The notes under the pieces were generated by a model that had not been told where the DNA came from, made no database searches, and saw nothing but the letters and a program-made list of their open reading frames with translations. Below are positions 44,834 to 54,134 of a stretch of 64,000 nt of DNA, in pieces (the first letter of the stretch is position 1; the number at the start of each line of letters is the position of its first letter). The translations under genes were made by a program, and so were the position numbers. This DNA is from Streptomyces avermitilis MA-4680 = NBRC 14893 (GTDB taxonomy: Bacteria > Actinomycetota > Actinomycetes > Streptomycetales > Streptomycetaceae), in NCBI RefSeq assembly GCF_000009765.2, contig NC_003155.5:1736001-1800000 (forward strand), in the 5' to 3' direction.

Positions 44834-45724
44834 TCAGCGGGCGGCGGGGGCGAGTATCACCGAGCGGGTCAGATGGCGCGGCCGGTCGGGGTCGAGTCCG
44901 CGGGCGGCGGCCACGGCGACCGCGAGCCGCTGTGCGCGGACGAGTTCGGCGAGCGGGTCGAGACCGCCGGCCACCCACAGTCCGCCGGTTTCCCGGACCT
45001 GTTCGGCCAGTCCTTCGGGTGCCTCGCCGAGCATCCAGGTGGCGGTCCCCCGGGTGGTGATGCTGATGGGGCCGTGCCGGTACTCCATCGCCGGATAGGC
45101 CTCCGTCCACGCCAGTGCGGCCTCGCGCATCTTGAGCCCGGCCTCGTTCGCGAGCCCGACGGTCCAGCCGCGCCCGAGGAAGGTGAACTGCGTGCACTCG
45201 ACGAGCCCTTCGGGCAGCGGAGTGTCCAGGGCGGTGCGGGCGTCGGCGACCACGGCGTCGGTGTGCAGGCCGAGGTGGGCGCGGAGCAGGGTGAGGGCGG
45301 TGGTCGCGAACCGGGTCTGCACGACCGACCGCTCGTCCGCGTAGTCGAGCACGACGACCTCGTCCGCCGACTCCATCACGGGGGTGCGCGGGTCCGCGGT
45401 GACGGCCGTCGTGCGGGTACGGCCCCGGAGTTCGGCGAGGAGCGCGAGGACCTCGGTGGTGGTGCCGGAGCGGGTGAGCGCGACGACACGGTCGTACGCG
45501 CGTCCGGGCGGGAATTCGGAGGCGGCGAAGGCGTCCGTCTCCCCCTGTCCGGCCTGTTCCCGCAGCGCGGCGACGGCCTGCGCCATGAAGAACGAGGTTC
45601 CGCACCCCACGACGGCTACCCGCTCCCCCGTCGCGGGCAGTGCTCCCGCGTACTCGGCCGCCTCCGTGGCGGCGCGGGTCCAGCAGGCGGGTTGGCTGTT
45701 CAGCTCGTTCTCGACATGGCTCAT
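44834..45724 (-). CDS. SIS-domain sugar isomerase/deaminase, AgaS-like
   Basis: The ATG giving MSHVENELNSQP follows GGGGAGG and yields 296 residues. Two SIS domains are visible: VAVVGCGTSFFMAQAVAALR with ALTRSGTTTEVLALLAELRG, and FLGRGWTVGLANEAGLKMRE with MEYRHGPISI. In galactosamine operons such proteins (AgaS) convert galactosamine-6-phosphate to tagatose-6-phosphate. The neighbouring aldolase and DeoR regulator support an amino-sugar role. A glucosamine-phosphate substrate is the alternative. Confidence 0.85.
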   Translation of the reverse strand: MSHVENELNSQPACWTRAATEAAEYAGALPATGERVAVVGCGTSFFMAQAVAALREQAGQGETDAFAASEFPPGRAYDRVVALTRSGTTTEVLALLAELRGRTRTTAVTADPRTPVMESADEVVVLDYADERSVVQTRFATTALTLLRAHLGLHTDAVVADARTALDTPLPEGLVECTQFTFLGRGWTVGLANEAGLKMREAALAWTEAYPAMEYRHGPISITTRGTATWMLGEAPEGLAEQVRETGGLWVAGGLDPLAELVRAQRLAVAVAAARGLDPDRPRHLTRSVILAPAAR

Positions 45725-45749
45725 GCCGTAACCCCTCCCCAGCGATGCA

Positions 45750-45783
45750 CTTTCATGCAAGATATAGCGGCCTTTCGAGCACA
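45750..45783. promoter_or_regulatory. Candidate DeoR operator with CTTTC repeats
   Basis: The divergent promoter between the SIS gene and the DeoR gene has CTTTCATGCA (45750-45759) and CTTTCGAGCA (45772-45781), two direct copies spaced 22 bases. The copies share CTTTC and GCA. DeoR-type regulators of amino-sugar genes (AgaR in E. coli) bind repeated TTTC-like elements, so this is a reasonable site for the divergent DeoR protein. Confidence 0.45.
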
Positions 45784-45850
45784 ATCAAGCATGCGGAGGG
45801 AAGTAAGGGGTGCGCTAAGGTCGCCGGAGATCGAGGAACGGAGAGTGGGG

Positions 45851-46630
45851 ATGTCGCGCGACGCCCGCTGGAAGACACTGCTGGAACTGCTCGTCGAGCG
45901 GGGCCGGCTGGATGTCGAGGAGGCGGCGGCCCAGCTGGAGGTGTCGGCGGCGACGATCCGGCGCGACTTCGACCAGCTCGCCGAGCAGCAGATGCTGGTG
46001 CGCACGCGCGGCGGCGCGGTCGTGCACGGCGTCTCGTACGAACTGCCGCTGCGCTACAAGACGGCCCGCCACGCCTCCGAGAAGCAGCGCATCGCGAAGG
46101 CGGTGGCCGAGCTGATCGCCCCCGGCGAGGCAGTGGGGCTGACCGGAGGCACCACCACCACCGAAGTGGCGCGGGCGCTGGCCGTGCGCGGCGACCTCGC
46201 GTCCGGCTCGCCCGCGCTGACCGTGGTCACCAACGCCCTCAACATCGCCAACGAGCTGGCCGTACGACCTCAGTTCAAGATCGTGGTGACCGGCGGGGTC
46301 GCGCGCCCGCAGTCGTACGAGCTGGTCGGGCCGCTCGCGGACGGCGTGCTCGGCCAGATCACCCTCGACGTCGCCGTGCTCGGCGTGGTCGCCTTCGACG
46401 CCGCGCACGGCGCGGCCGCGCACGACGAGGCGGAGGCCGCGATCAACCGGCTGCTGTGCGAGCGCGCCGAGCGCGTGGTGGTCGCCGCGGACTCCAGCAA
46501 GCTGGGCCGGCGTGCGTTCGCCCGGATCTGCGCGACGGAGGCGGTGGACACGCTGGTCACGGACGCGCCGGTGAGCGAGGACACGGTGCGCCGCTTCGCG
46601 GAGGCGGGCGTGGAGGTCGTCGCGGTCTGA
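45851..46630 (+). CDS. DeoR/GlpR-family regulator of the amino-sugar module
   Basis: The ATG at 45851 is preceded by GGAGAG; the frame is open far upstream but only as a shadow. The 259-residue protein has the DeoR HTH (WKTLLELLVERGRLDVEEAA, then LEVSAATIRRDFDQL, TRGGAV) and a sugar-phosphate sensor domain (VGLTGGTTTTEVARAL, VTNALNIANELAV, VTGGVARPQSYELVGPLAD). It is divergent from the SIS/aldolase operon and shares its promoter region, so it very probably represses that operon. Confidence 0.9.
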   Translation: MSRDARWKTLLELLVERGRLDVEEAAAQLEVSAATIRRDFDQLAEQQMLVRTRGGAVVHGVSYELPLRYKTARHASEKQRIAKAVAELIAPGEAVGLTGGTTTTEVARALAVRGDLASGSPALTVVTNALNIANELAVRPQFKIVVTGGVARPQSYELVGPLADGVLGQITLDVAVLGVVAFDAAHGAAAHDEAEAAINRLLCERAERVVVAADSSKLGRRAFARICATEAVDTLVTDAPVSEDTVRRFAEAGVEVVAV

Positions 46631-46943
46631 GGGGTCTCGCCGAGTGCCGCGTCGGGCACGAGGGCCGACGCCGACGTGTCCGGCGGAAAGGCCGCGCTCA
46701 CCGTCCGGCGGAAAGGCCCCCTCACCTCACCACCGGCCGGTCCGCCGTGGACGCTCGCGCGGCCGCCCTGGGATCCGGCATCTCCTCCGGCGGCGACTCC
46801 TGAAATCCGGCCGGGACCCGGGCGGACCGCCCACGGCCACCCGTACCGACCGTGACGTTCGCCGCAAACGCGGCCGGGCTGTTGTGGCCGGCGACCGGAA
46901 CCTGATCCAGTGGCCCCAGCGTCGAGATCCGGGGGAACACCGC
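46631..46943. other. Intergenic region with a tandem duplication
   Basis: No gene is supported in these 313 bases between the DeoR and MoxR genes. It contains a tandem 25/24-base duplication (46678-46726) and, near its right end, the GGGGGAAC ribosome site of the MoxR gene. The promoter of the MoxR/VWA pair should lie here. Confidence 0.45.
46678..46726. repeat. Tandem 25/24-base duplication
   Basis: Two copies starting GTCCGGCGGAAAGGCC lie head to tail (46678-46702 and 46703-46726) and differ by one deletion and one substitution. No function is evident; slippage in intergenic DNA is the simplest explanation. Confidence 0.7.
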
Positions 46944-47813
46944 ATGACAACCGGCCATTTCACATCCGTCGAGGACGTCTCCGCACGCCTCGCGGAGACC
47001 GGCTATCTGGCGTCCCCCGCGGTCGCCACCACCGTCTTCCTCGCCGACCGTCTGGGCAAGCCCCTGCTGGTGGAGGGCCCCGCGGGAGTGGGCAAGACGG
47101 AGCTGGCGAAGGCGGTGGCCGAGGTCGCGGGCGCCTCGCTGATCCGGCTCCAGTGCTACGAGGGCGTCGACGAGTCGCGCGCGCTGTACGAGTGGAACCA
47201 CGCCAAACAGCTGCTGCGCATCAGCGCGGGCCGTGACGAGACGTGGGACGAGGCGCGCACGGACATCTTCGGCGAGGAGTTCCTGCTCCCGCGCCCGCTG
47301 CTCACCGCCATCCGCGGCGACGAGCCGAAGGTGCTGCTGATCGACGAGACCGACAAGGCCGACGTCGAGGTGGAGGGCCTGTTGCTGGAGGTGCTGAGCG
47401 ACTTCCAGGTCACCGTCCCCGAGCTGGGCACGATCACCGCGACGCGCCGCCCGTTCGTGGTGCTCACCTCGAACGCGAGCCGCGAGCTGTCCGAGGCGCT
47501 GCGCCGGCGGTGCCTGTTCCTCCACATCGGCTTCCCCGACGAGGAGTTGGAGTGCCGCATCGTACGGCTGAAGGTGCCGGGCCTCGACGCGGCACTGGCC
47601 GAGTCGGTGGTACGGGTGGTCGGTGCGCTGCGCGAGATGGATCTGCGCAAGGTCCCGTCCGTCGCCGAGACCATCGACTGGGCGCGCACGCTCCTCGCGC
47701 TCGGCGCCGACACCCTCGACGAGACCGTCGTACGCGACAGCCTCGGCGTACTCCTCAAGCACCAGGAAGACATCCTCAAGGCGTCCGCCAAGCTCGACCT
47801 GGACGCCGTGTGA
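46944..47813 (+). CDS. MoxR-family AAA+ ATPase
   Basis: The ATG follows GGGGGAAC and gives 289 residues. Features are Walker A GPAGVGKTELAKAVAEV, Walker B KVLLIDETDKADVEVEGLLL and the sensor 1 region RPFVVLTSNASRELSEALRR. MoxR ATPases act as chaperones that insert metal centres or mature large complexes together with a VWA partner. The partner overlaps its stop by four bases (GTGA). The family is the CoxD/NorQ-like branch, used in CO dehydrogenase maturation, but no such enzyme is encoded nearby. Confidence 0.88.
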   Translation: MTTGHFTSVEDVSARLAETGYLASPAVATTVFLADRLGKPLLVEGPAGVGKTELAKAVAEVAGASLIRLQCYEGVDESRALYEWNHAKQLLRISAGRDETWDEARTDIFGEEFLLPRPLLTAIRGDEPKVLLIDETDKADVEVEGLLLEVLSDFQVTVPELGTITATRRPFVVLTSNASRELSEALRRRCLFLHIGFPDEELECRIVRLKVPGLDAALAESVVRVVGALREMDLRKVPSVAETIDWARTLLALGADTLDETVVRDSLGVLLKHQEDILKASAKLDLDAV

Positions 47814-49183
47814 AGGCGCCGGCCGCGTCCGGTGTGCCCGAACGGCTGACCGCGCTCGTCCAGGCGCTGCGCTCGCACGGCATCCGGATCGGGACCGGCG
47901 AGACCGTGGACGCCGCACGGGCCCTGGAGGCGCTGGGCCTGGCCGACCGCGAGTATCTGAGGGAGGGGCTCGCCTCCGCGCTGTTGCACGGCACCGGGCA
48001 GCGGGCCGTGTTCGACCCGGTCTTCGATCTCTACTTTCCGCGCGGTGTCGGAGTACCGGAGCCCGGCAGCGGTCCGGCCCCGGACCGGGACGAGCTGCGG
48101 GACCGGATCGCCGCCGCCCTCGCCGCGGGCGATGAGGCGCTCCTCGGCCAGTTGGCGGCCGAGGCGGTGAACGGCTTCGGGGGGTACGGGAGTTCACCGG
48201 GGTCGGACGGCTGGTCGTCGTACCAGACGCTCGACCGGCTGCGTCCACAGACCCTGCTCGCCCGCGTCCGCGCGAGTGTCCTGGCACAGGCCACGGACAG
48301 CGGGTTCGCCGACCGGTTGCTCGACGACGAGATCCGCCGGCGTATCGAGGAGTTCCGCCGGCAGGTGCGCACCGAGGCACGGCGCAGGGTCGCCGAGCGG
48401 CGCGGGGCGGACGAGATCGCCCGCCGGGGTGTCGCCCCGACCGCCGACCGGGTCGACTTCCTCTTCGCCGGACGCGCCCAACTCGCCGAACTGCGGCGGA
48501 CGGTGCAGCCCCTGGCGCGCAAACTGGCCACCCGGCTGGCCGCGCGCCGCCGCCGTGCCTCCCGCGGCACCATCGACCTGCGCCGGACCCTGCGCGGCTC
48601 GCTGTCGACGGGCGGCGTGCCCATGCGCCCGGTCCTGCGCCGACGCCGTCCGGTCCGTCCCGAACTGGTGCTGCTGTGCGACGTGTCCGGCTCCGTGGCC
48701 GGCTTCTCGGACTTCACCATGCTGCTCGTGCAGGCGCTGCACGACCAGTTCAGCAAGGTGCGGGTGTTCGCCTTCGTCAACCGGATCGACGAGGTGACCG
48801 GCCTGGTCGTCCGCGGTGCGGCCGACCCGGAGGGGCTCGGTGCCCGCATCATGGCGCAGGCCGCCCTGACGGGCTGGCACGACAGCAGCGACTACGGCGT
48901 CTCGCTGGGCGAGTTCGCGGAGCGGTACGCCGACGCGGTCGGGCCCCGGGCGTCGGTGTTCGTCCTCGGTGACGCCCGGACGAACAGGAGCGACCCGAAC
49001 CTTCCCGCCCTGCGCCGCGTCGCCGAACGGGCCCGGCGGGTCTACTGGTTGAACCCCGAGCCGCACACCCAGTGGGGCACGGGCGACTCCGCGGCCCTCG
49101 CCTACGCCGAGGTCGTCGAGATGCACGAATGCCGCAACGCCCGGCAGCTCGGCGAGCTCGTCGCGCGTCTGCTTCCGGTGTAG
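47810..49183 (+). CDS. VWA-domain protein, CoxE-like
   Basis: The GTG overlaps the MoxR stop. The 457-residue protein has an Arg-rich N-terminal half and a C-terminal von Willebrand A domain with the MIDAS motif D-x-S-G-S (LLCDVSGSVAGFS), FAFVNRIDEVTGL and FVLGDARTNRSDPNL. It is the usual partner of MoxR ATPases (CoxE type) and binds the client protein through Mg. The pair forms a two-gene unit; the client is unknown. Confidence 0.88.
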   Translation: MKAPAASGVPERLTALVQALRSHGIRIGTGETVDAARALEALGLADREYLREGLASALLHGTGQRAVFDPVFDLYFPRGVGVPEPGSGPAPDRDELRDRIAAALAAGDEALLGQLAAEAVNGFGGYGSSPGSDGWSSYQTLDRLRPQTLLARVRASVLAQATDSGFADRLLDDEIRRRIEEFRRQVRTEARRRVAERRGADEIARRGVAPTADRVDFLFAGRAQLAELRRTVQPLARKLATRLAARRRRASRGTIDLRRTLRGSLSTGGVPMRPVLRRRRPVRPELVLLCDVSGSVAGFSDFTMLLVQALHDQFSKVRVFAFVNRIDEVTGLVVRGAADPEGLGARIMAQAALTGWHDSSDYGVSLGEFAERYADAVGPRASVFVLGDARTNRSDPNLPALRRVAERARRVYWLNPEPHTQWGTGDSAALAYAEVVEMHECRNARQLGELVARLLPV

Positions 49184-49293
49184 GTCCCTCCCCGAACCGG
49201 ACTGGCTCGACCGGGTTCACGCGCGCATCGGGTGAGGCATATACGGGGGGACGGACGGAACTCGCGCCCCACGGCTGCCGAAGGACCCACCGC

Positions 49294-51336
49294 ATGCGCA
49301 GATCGGCTCGTACGGCTCCGGCGGCACTCACGCCTCTGGCCGATCACGTCGACCCCGCCTGGCTGCCGTCCGAGGCGTTCCGCGCGCTCGGCTCCCGGCG
49401 CACCGTCGTGTGCGGGACCGGGGCGCTCGTCGACACCGTGCACGGTGAAGTGGCGTGGGCGTGCGGGGCGTTCGGCGGTTCGGTGGTGCGTGCCGAGGAG
49501 CCGGCGGACGACCGGCCATGCGACCTGCTGCTGCACCTCGGCGAACGCCTGGACGCACCCGAGCCGCTCGGCGACGAGGGGTTCACGCTGGTGCGGCGGC
49601 GGGGCCGGACGACGGTGACCGCCGCGGGGCAGCGCGGGCTGCTCTACGGGCTGTTCCATGTCGTACGGCTGGGCGAGGCCGCGTTCGGTGCCTCGCGAGC
49701 CCGCGAGGCGCACCGTCCCGCGCTGGCGTCGCGCATGCTCGACCACTGGGACAACGTGGCGGTCCACCCGGTGATGGGACAGGTGGAGCGCGGCTACGCG
49801 GGCGGCTCACTGTTCTGGCGGGACGGCCGGGCGCGCGGCGACCTGGAGCGAGTGCGGACGTACGGACGGCTGCTCGCGGCCTGCGGGATCAACGCGGTCG
49901 CCGTGAACAACGTGAACGTGCACGCGACGGAGGCGCACCTGCTGACCGACCGGATCGGCGAAGTGGCCGAGATCGCGGGCGCGTTGCGCCCCTACGGGAT
50001 CAGGACGCAGCTGTCGGTCACCTTCGCGGCACCCCTGGTCCTCGGCGGCCTGGCGACGGCCGACCCGCTGGACGAGGCGGTGCGCGCGTGGTGGGCCGAG
50101 GCGACCGGCCGGGTGTACGCGGCGATTCCCGACTTCGGCGGGTACGTGGTGAAGGCGGACTCGGAAGGGCAGCCGGGGCCGTTCGCCTACGGCCGCAGTC
50201 ACGCGGACGGCGCGAACCTCCTCGCCGACGCGCTCGCCCCGTACGGCGGCACCGTGCACTGGCGGGCCTTCGTCTACGACCACCGGCAGGACTGGCGGGA
50301 CCGGTCGACGGACCGGGCGCGCGCCGCGTACGACCACTTCGTGCCGCTCGACGGCCGCTTCCGGGACAACGCGGTCCTCCAGGTGAAGCACGGGCCGATG
50401 GACTTCCAGGTGCGTGAGCCCGTCTCCCCGGTCATCGGCGCCATGCCGCGCACCCGGCTCGCGGTGGAGGTGCAGGCCACCCAGGAGTACACCGGCCAGC
50501 AACGGCATGTGTGCGCGCTCGCGCCGATGTGGAGCCAGGTGCTGCGGTGGCGCCCCGAGGGGGCGACGGGGACGAGTGTCGGGGAGCTGGCGCGCGGCGG
50601 ACTGGTGGCGGTGTCGAACGCCGGCGACGACCCGTACTGGACCGGGCACCCCCTCGCCCAGGCCAATCTCTACACGGTGGGGCGGCTGGGCTGGCAGCCG
50701 GACGCCGACCCGTTCGGCCTGCTGGACGAGTGGATCGACCTGACCTTCACGCCCGCGCGCACCGAGGCTCCGGAGCGACTGGTCGCCGGACTGCGCGCGG
50801 TGCTGTACCGCTCCTGGCGTACGTACGAGAAGTACACCGCCCCGCTCGGCGTGGGCTTCATGGTGCAGCCGGGACACCACTACGGGCCGAGCGTGGACGG
50901 CTACGAGTACAGCCCGTGGGGCACGTACCACTTCGCCGACCGGGACGGCGTCGGGGTCGACCGCACGCGCGCCACCGGTACCGGGTACGCGGGGCAGTAC
51001 GCCAAGCCGTGGGCGGAGGTGTACGAGTCGCCGGACACCTGCCCCGACGAACTGCTGCTGTTCTTCCACCATGTGCCGTACGGGCATGTGCTGCACAGTG
51101 GCAGGACGGTGATCCAGCACATCTACGACACGCACTTCGAGGGCGTGGCCGAGGTCGAGGAGGCCCGGCAGGTGTGGGCCTCGCTCGTGGACCTGGTGGA
51201 GCCTGCGCGGCACACGCGGGTGGCGGAGCGGTACGAGGAGCAGCTCCGCGGCGCCCGCGAGTGGCGCGATCACATCAACAGCTACTTCTTCCGGAAGTCC
51301 GGGGTGCCGGACGCGCACGGTCGCCGGATCCACTGA
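49294..51336 (+). CDS. aguA: Alpha-glucuronidase, family GH67
   Basis: The ATG follows GAAGGA; the 680-residue length and sequence match GH67 throughout. Catalytic residues can be placed: the acid E291 (KADSEGQPGP) and the bases D347 (YDHFVPLDG) and E375 (MDFQVREPVSP). GH67 enzymes remove 4-O-methylglucuronic acid from the non-reducing end of aldouronic acids made from glucuronoxylan. There is no signal peptide, so it acts inside the cell on imported fragments. It is convergent with the GH42/GH39 importer operon and almost certainly part of the same system. Confidence 0.93.
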   Translation: MRRSARTAPAALTPLADHVDPAWLPSEAFRALGSRRTVVCGTGALVDTVHGEVAWACGAFGGSVVRAEEPADDRPCDLLLHLGERLDAPEPLGDEGFTLVRRRGRTTVTAAGQRGLLYGLFHVVRLGEAAFGASRAREAHRPALASRMLDHWDNVAVHPVMGQVERGYAGGSLFWRDGRARGDLERVRTYGRLLAACGINAVAVNNVNVHATEAHLLTDRIGEVAEIAGALRPYGIRTQLSVTFAAPLVLGGLATADPLDEAVRAWWAEATGRVYAAIPDFGGYVVKADSEGQPGPFAYGRSHADGANLLADALAPYGGTVHWRAFVYDHRQDWRDRSTDRARAAYDHFVPLDGRFRDNAVLQVKHGPMDFQVREPVSPVIGAMPRTRLAVEVQATQEYTGQQRHVCALAPMWSQVLRWRPEGATGTSVGELARGGLVAVSNAGDDPYWTGHPLAQANLYTVGRLGWQPDADPFGLLDEWIDLTFTPARTEAPERLVAGLRAVLYRSWRTYEKYTAPLGVGFMVQPGHHYGPSVDGYEYSPWGTYHFADRDGVGVDRTRATGTGYAGQYAKPWAEVYESPDTCPDELLLFFHHVPYGHVLHSGRTVIQHIYDTHFEGVAEVEEARQVWASLVDLVEPARHTRVAERYEEQLRGAREWRDHINSYFFRKSGVPDAHGRRIH

Positions 51337-51394
51337 GGCCGTACCGAGGCCCCGCTGAAGCCCCGTTGAGGCCCCGTTGAGGCCCTACCGAAGC
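51334..51394. repeat. Short imperfect tandem repeats between convergent genes
   Basis: About six 10-12-base units of the form TGAGGCCCCGT run through the 49-base gap between GH67 and GH42 and into both stop codons. The GH67 stop is part of the first unit. They may interfere with transcription as a weak structure, but no clean hairpin is visible. Confidence 0.65.
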
Positions 51395-53421
51395 CGTAGT
51401 ACCGCCACGCCGAGCGGGTCGAGGGTGAGCGGCTCGGACCGCTCGGACCGCTTGCCGGTCAGCAGGTCGGTGGCGGTGGCGTGGGCGGTCAGGCGGGCCG
51501 GTTCGGGCGCGTGGTTGAGGAGGAACAGCAGGCGGGTTCCGTCGGGGGCGACACGCGTGGCGGTCTCCACGGCCGGGTGGTCGGCGTACGGGCCGATCAG
51601 GTCGTGGCGGGCGAGGACGCGGCGTACCACCCAGTCGACGCCGGGCTGTGCCAGGGCCGTGGCGACGTACCAGCCCTCGCCCCCGCGTTCGCCGAAGCGG
51701 TGACGGGTGACGGCCGGGGTGCCCGCGTAGAAGTCGGCCTGATACGTGCCAACCGGCTCGGCGCCTCGCGGGAGGACGATCTCGAAGACCAGCCGTGCGT
51801 CCGTGTGCACGACGTCTTTGTCGTCCCCCAGGGTCACCGGGTGGGCGGTGTCCGCCGGGCGGGCGTCCCACTCGTCGACGCGGATGCCCATGAGCGGCGC
51901 CAGCGGGCCGGGGACGTCGGCCAGGAAGGCCCGGTCGTGGGTGTCGACGCGGCCCGAGAGGAAGGTGGTGAGCACCGTGCCGCCGCGTGCGGCCACGGCT
52001 TCGAGGCGGCCGGCGAGATCACCCTTGACCATGTGCAGGGCGGGCGCGAGCACCACGTCGTACGCGCGGAGGCCGGCGGTCACCGGTACGACGTCGATGT
52101 CGGCGCCGGCCTCGCGGGCGGCCCGGTAGTAGGCGTGCACCTGATCCTGGTACCGGACAAGCCGGGAGGGGCCGTCGGAGATCTCCAGGGCCCACCAGCT
52201 GTCCCAGTCGAAGAGGAGGGCGGTACGGGCGGGGGTGCGGGCGCCGAGCGGGGTGTCGCCGAGGAGCTCAAACTCCCTTCCCAGGTGGCTCACTTCACGG
52301 AACACCCGGGTGTCGTCGCGGCCCGCGTGCCCGATGACCGCGCCGAAGTACTTCTCGCAGGCGCCACGCGAGGCGCGCAGCTGGAAGTAGAGGACGGCGT
52401 CGGCGCCGTGGGCGACGGCCTGCCAGCTCGCGAGGCGCAGTTCGCCGGGGCGCCGCAGCGGGTTGACGTCGCGGCAGGCCGTGGTGGACGGGGCCTGCTC
52501 CATCAGCCAGAAGGGGGCGCCGTCCTTGAGGCCGCGCATCAGGTCGTGGGCGAGCGCCGGCCAGGTCGGCGGGGCGTCCAGGGGCGGGTAGTTGTCCCAG
52601 GAGGCGAAGTCCAGGTGGGGCGCCCAGCGGTGGTAGTCGAGCGGGCGGTACATGCCCATGAAGTTGGTGGTGACGGGCGTCTCGGGACTGTGCTCGCGGA
52701 TCGCCTCCTTCTCGGCGAGGAAGCAGCCGAGCAGCGCGTCCGTGGTGAAGCGCAGGTAGTCCAGGGTGATGCCCTGGAAGGCGGTGTGGTCGGGGCCGCG
52801 CCAGTGCTCGGTGAGCGCGCTGGGCGGCTCGATCTGGTCCCAGTCGGTGTAGCGGTGCGACCAGTAGGCCGTGTACCAGGCGTCGTTGAGGGCGTCGAGG
52901 CCGCCGTGGTGTTCGCGCAGCCAGCGGCGGAAGGCCTCGGCGCACAGGTCGCAGTAGCAGGCGCCGCCGTACTCGTTGCCGATGTGCCAGGCGAGCAGCG
53001 CCGGATGGCCCGCGTAGCGCTCGGCGACCCGGCCGGCCAGGGCGGTGGCCGCGCTCTTGTAGGCGGGTGAGCTGGGGCAGAAGTTGTGGCGCTGGCCGTA
53101 GCGGTGGCGGCGGCCCTCGAAGTCGGTGCGGTTGACGTCGGGGTGGGCGCGGGCCAGCCACGGCGGAAGGGCGGCGGTGCCGGTGGCCAGGCAGACGCGG
53201 CGGCCCTCGGCGGCGGCGCGCTCCAGGATGCCGTCGAGGACGCCGAAGTCGTAGGCGTCCTCGGCGGGTTGAGTGAGGGACCAGGCGAACACCCCGACGG
53301 TGAGGGTGTCGATCCGGGCCTGGGTGAACAGGCGGTGGTCGTCGTCCCGGACGGCCTCGGGCCACTGCTCCGGGTTGTAGTCGCCGCCGTAGGGGATCTT
53401 GCCGATGCCGGGCGCGGTCAT
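51385..53421 (-). CDS. Beta-galactosidase-type glycoside hydrolase, family GH42
   Basis: The ATG at 53421 follows GAGGAGGA; length is 678 residues. The GH42 acid/base is E150 (AWHIGNEYGG), the nucleophile E308 (WLMEQAPS), and the zinc-type cysteines are near CYCDLC just after the acid/base. The start overlaps the YesL stop by four bases, and it is the last gene of the six-gene operon. GH42 enzymes cleave beta-galactosides or alpha-L-arabinopyranosides; here the target is probably a side chain of the imported hemicellulose fragment. No signal peptide is present. Confidence 0.92.
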   Translation of the reverse strand: MTAPGIGKIPYGGDYNPEQWPEAVRDDDHRLFTQARIDTLTVGVFAWSLTQPAEDAYDFGVLDGILERAAAEGRRVCLATGTAALPPWLARAHPDVNRTDFEGRRHRYGQRHNFCPSSPAYKSAATALAGRVAERYAGHPALLAWHIGNEYGGACYCDLCAEAFRRWLREHHGGLDALNDAWYTAYWSHRYTDWDQIEPPSALTEHWRGPDHTAFQGITLDYLRFTTDALLGCFLAEKEAIREHSPETPVTTNFMGMYRPLDYHRWAPHLDFASWDNYPPLDAPPTWPALAHDLMRGLKDGAPFWLMEQAPSTTACRDVNPLRRPGELRLASWQAVAHGADAVLYFQLRASRGACEKYFGAVIGHAGRDDTRVFREVSHLGREFELLGDTPLGARTPARTALLFDWDSWWALEISDGPSRLVRYQDQVHAYYRAAREAGADIDVVPVTAGLRAYDVVLAPALHMVKGDLAGRLEAVAARGGTVLTTFLSGRVDTHDRAFLADVPGPLAPLMGIRVDEWDARPADTAHPVTLGDDKDVVHTDARLVFEIVLPRGAEPVGTYQADFYAGTPAVTRHRFGERGGEGWYVATALAQPGVDWVVRRVLARHDLIGPYADHPAVETATRVAPDGTRLLFLLNHAPEPARLTAHATATDLLTGKRSERSEPLTLDPLGVAVLRLR

Positions 53422-54134
53422 GCGGTGAAGTCCTCCTCGGTTTCGGTGATCACCGGACGGCAGGCGTGCAACAGGGACAGCAGCAGGAGGGGGGCGAGCA
53501 GAGCGGGCAGGGCCTCGGTGGCGAGCAGGGTGAGGCCGGTGGTGAGGACGATCAGGGAGGCGGCGCCGAGGGTGGCCCTGACGTGCCGGAGCAGGAAGTA
53601 CGCGGCGAGGCGACAGGTGTCCGCGGTGCGGAAGGTGAACAGGGAGGTGAGGACGAGGGCGTGGGCGCCCCAGAGCAAGCAGCCGAGGCCGATGACGGCC
53701 AGCAGGGCGGCCCACCAGCCGGGCAGCCCGCCGACGGCGAAATGGGTCAGGCAGAAGGCGATGACGGTGAGCCAGGCGAGCAGCGGGGTCCAGATCTTCA
53801 GGGCGGGCCGGGCGTTCAGGCGCCAGCCGCGCCAGTAGTCGCGGGCCGGGTGCAGGTCGGTGAGGTCGCGGCCGCGGTGGTGCAGCGCGTACACGGCGGC
53901 CGCGAGGGCGGGGCCCAGCGGCAGCAGACAGGCCGCGGCGAGCGGCAGACCGGACGGGTCGGGCCCGAGGACGAGCAGGGCGCCGAGGCCCGGCGACGCG
54001 GCGGTGAGCAGCATCACCTCCACGGTGAGCAGGGTGTGGACCAGGGCGGCGGCACGGGAGAGCGGGCCGTCGCCGAAGGACCGGGTGCGGGGGCTTCGGG
54101 TTTCGCCGGCCCGGCCTTCGTCCACGACGCTCAT
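53418..54134 (-). CDS. YesL-family (DUF624) membrane protein
   Basis: The ATG giving MSVVDEGRAG leads to 238 residues with about five membrane segments (ALVHTLLTVEVMLLTAASPG, WTPLLAWLTVIAFCLTHFAV etc.). DUF624/YesL proteins are common in Gram-positive operons for pectin or hemicellulose fragments next to LplABC-type importers; their role is unknown. Its stop overlaps the GH42 start, and its start overlaps the GH39 stop region, so it is translationally coupled on both sides. Confidence 0.8.
   Translation of the reverse strand: MSVVDEGRAGETRSPRTRSFGDGPLSRAAALVHTLLTVEVMLLTAASPGLGALLVLGPDPSGLPLAAACLLPLGPALAAAVYALHHRGRDLTDLHPARDYWRGWRLNARPALKIWTPLLAWLTVIAFCLTHFAVGGLPGWWAALLAVIGLGCLLWGAHALVLTSLFTFRTADTCRLAAYFLLRHVRATLGAASLIVLTTGLTLLATEALPALLAPLLLLSLLHACRPVITETEEDFTA

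Noticed and set aside
44042..45850. The long upstream part of the DeoR frame
   Set aside because: It is antisense to the aldolase and SIS genes; the HTH begins just after the ATG at 45851.
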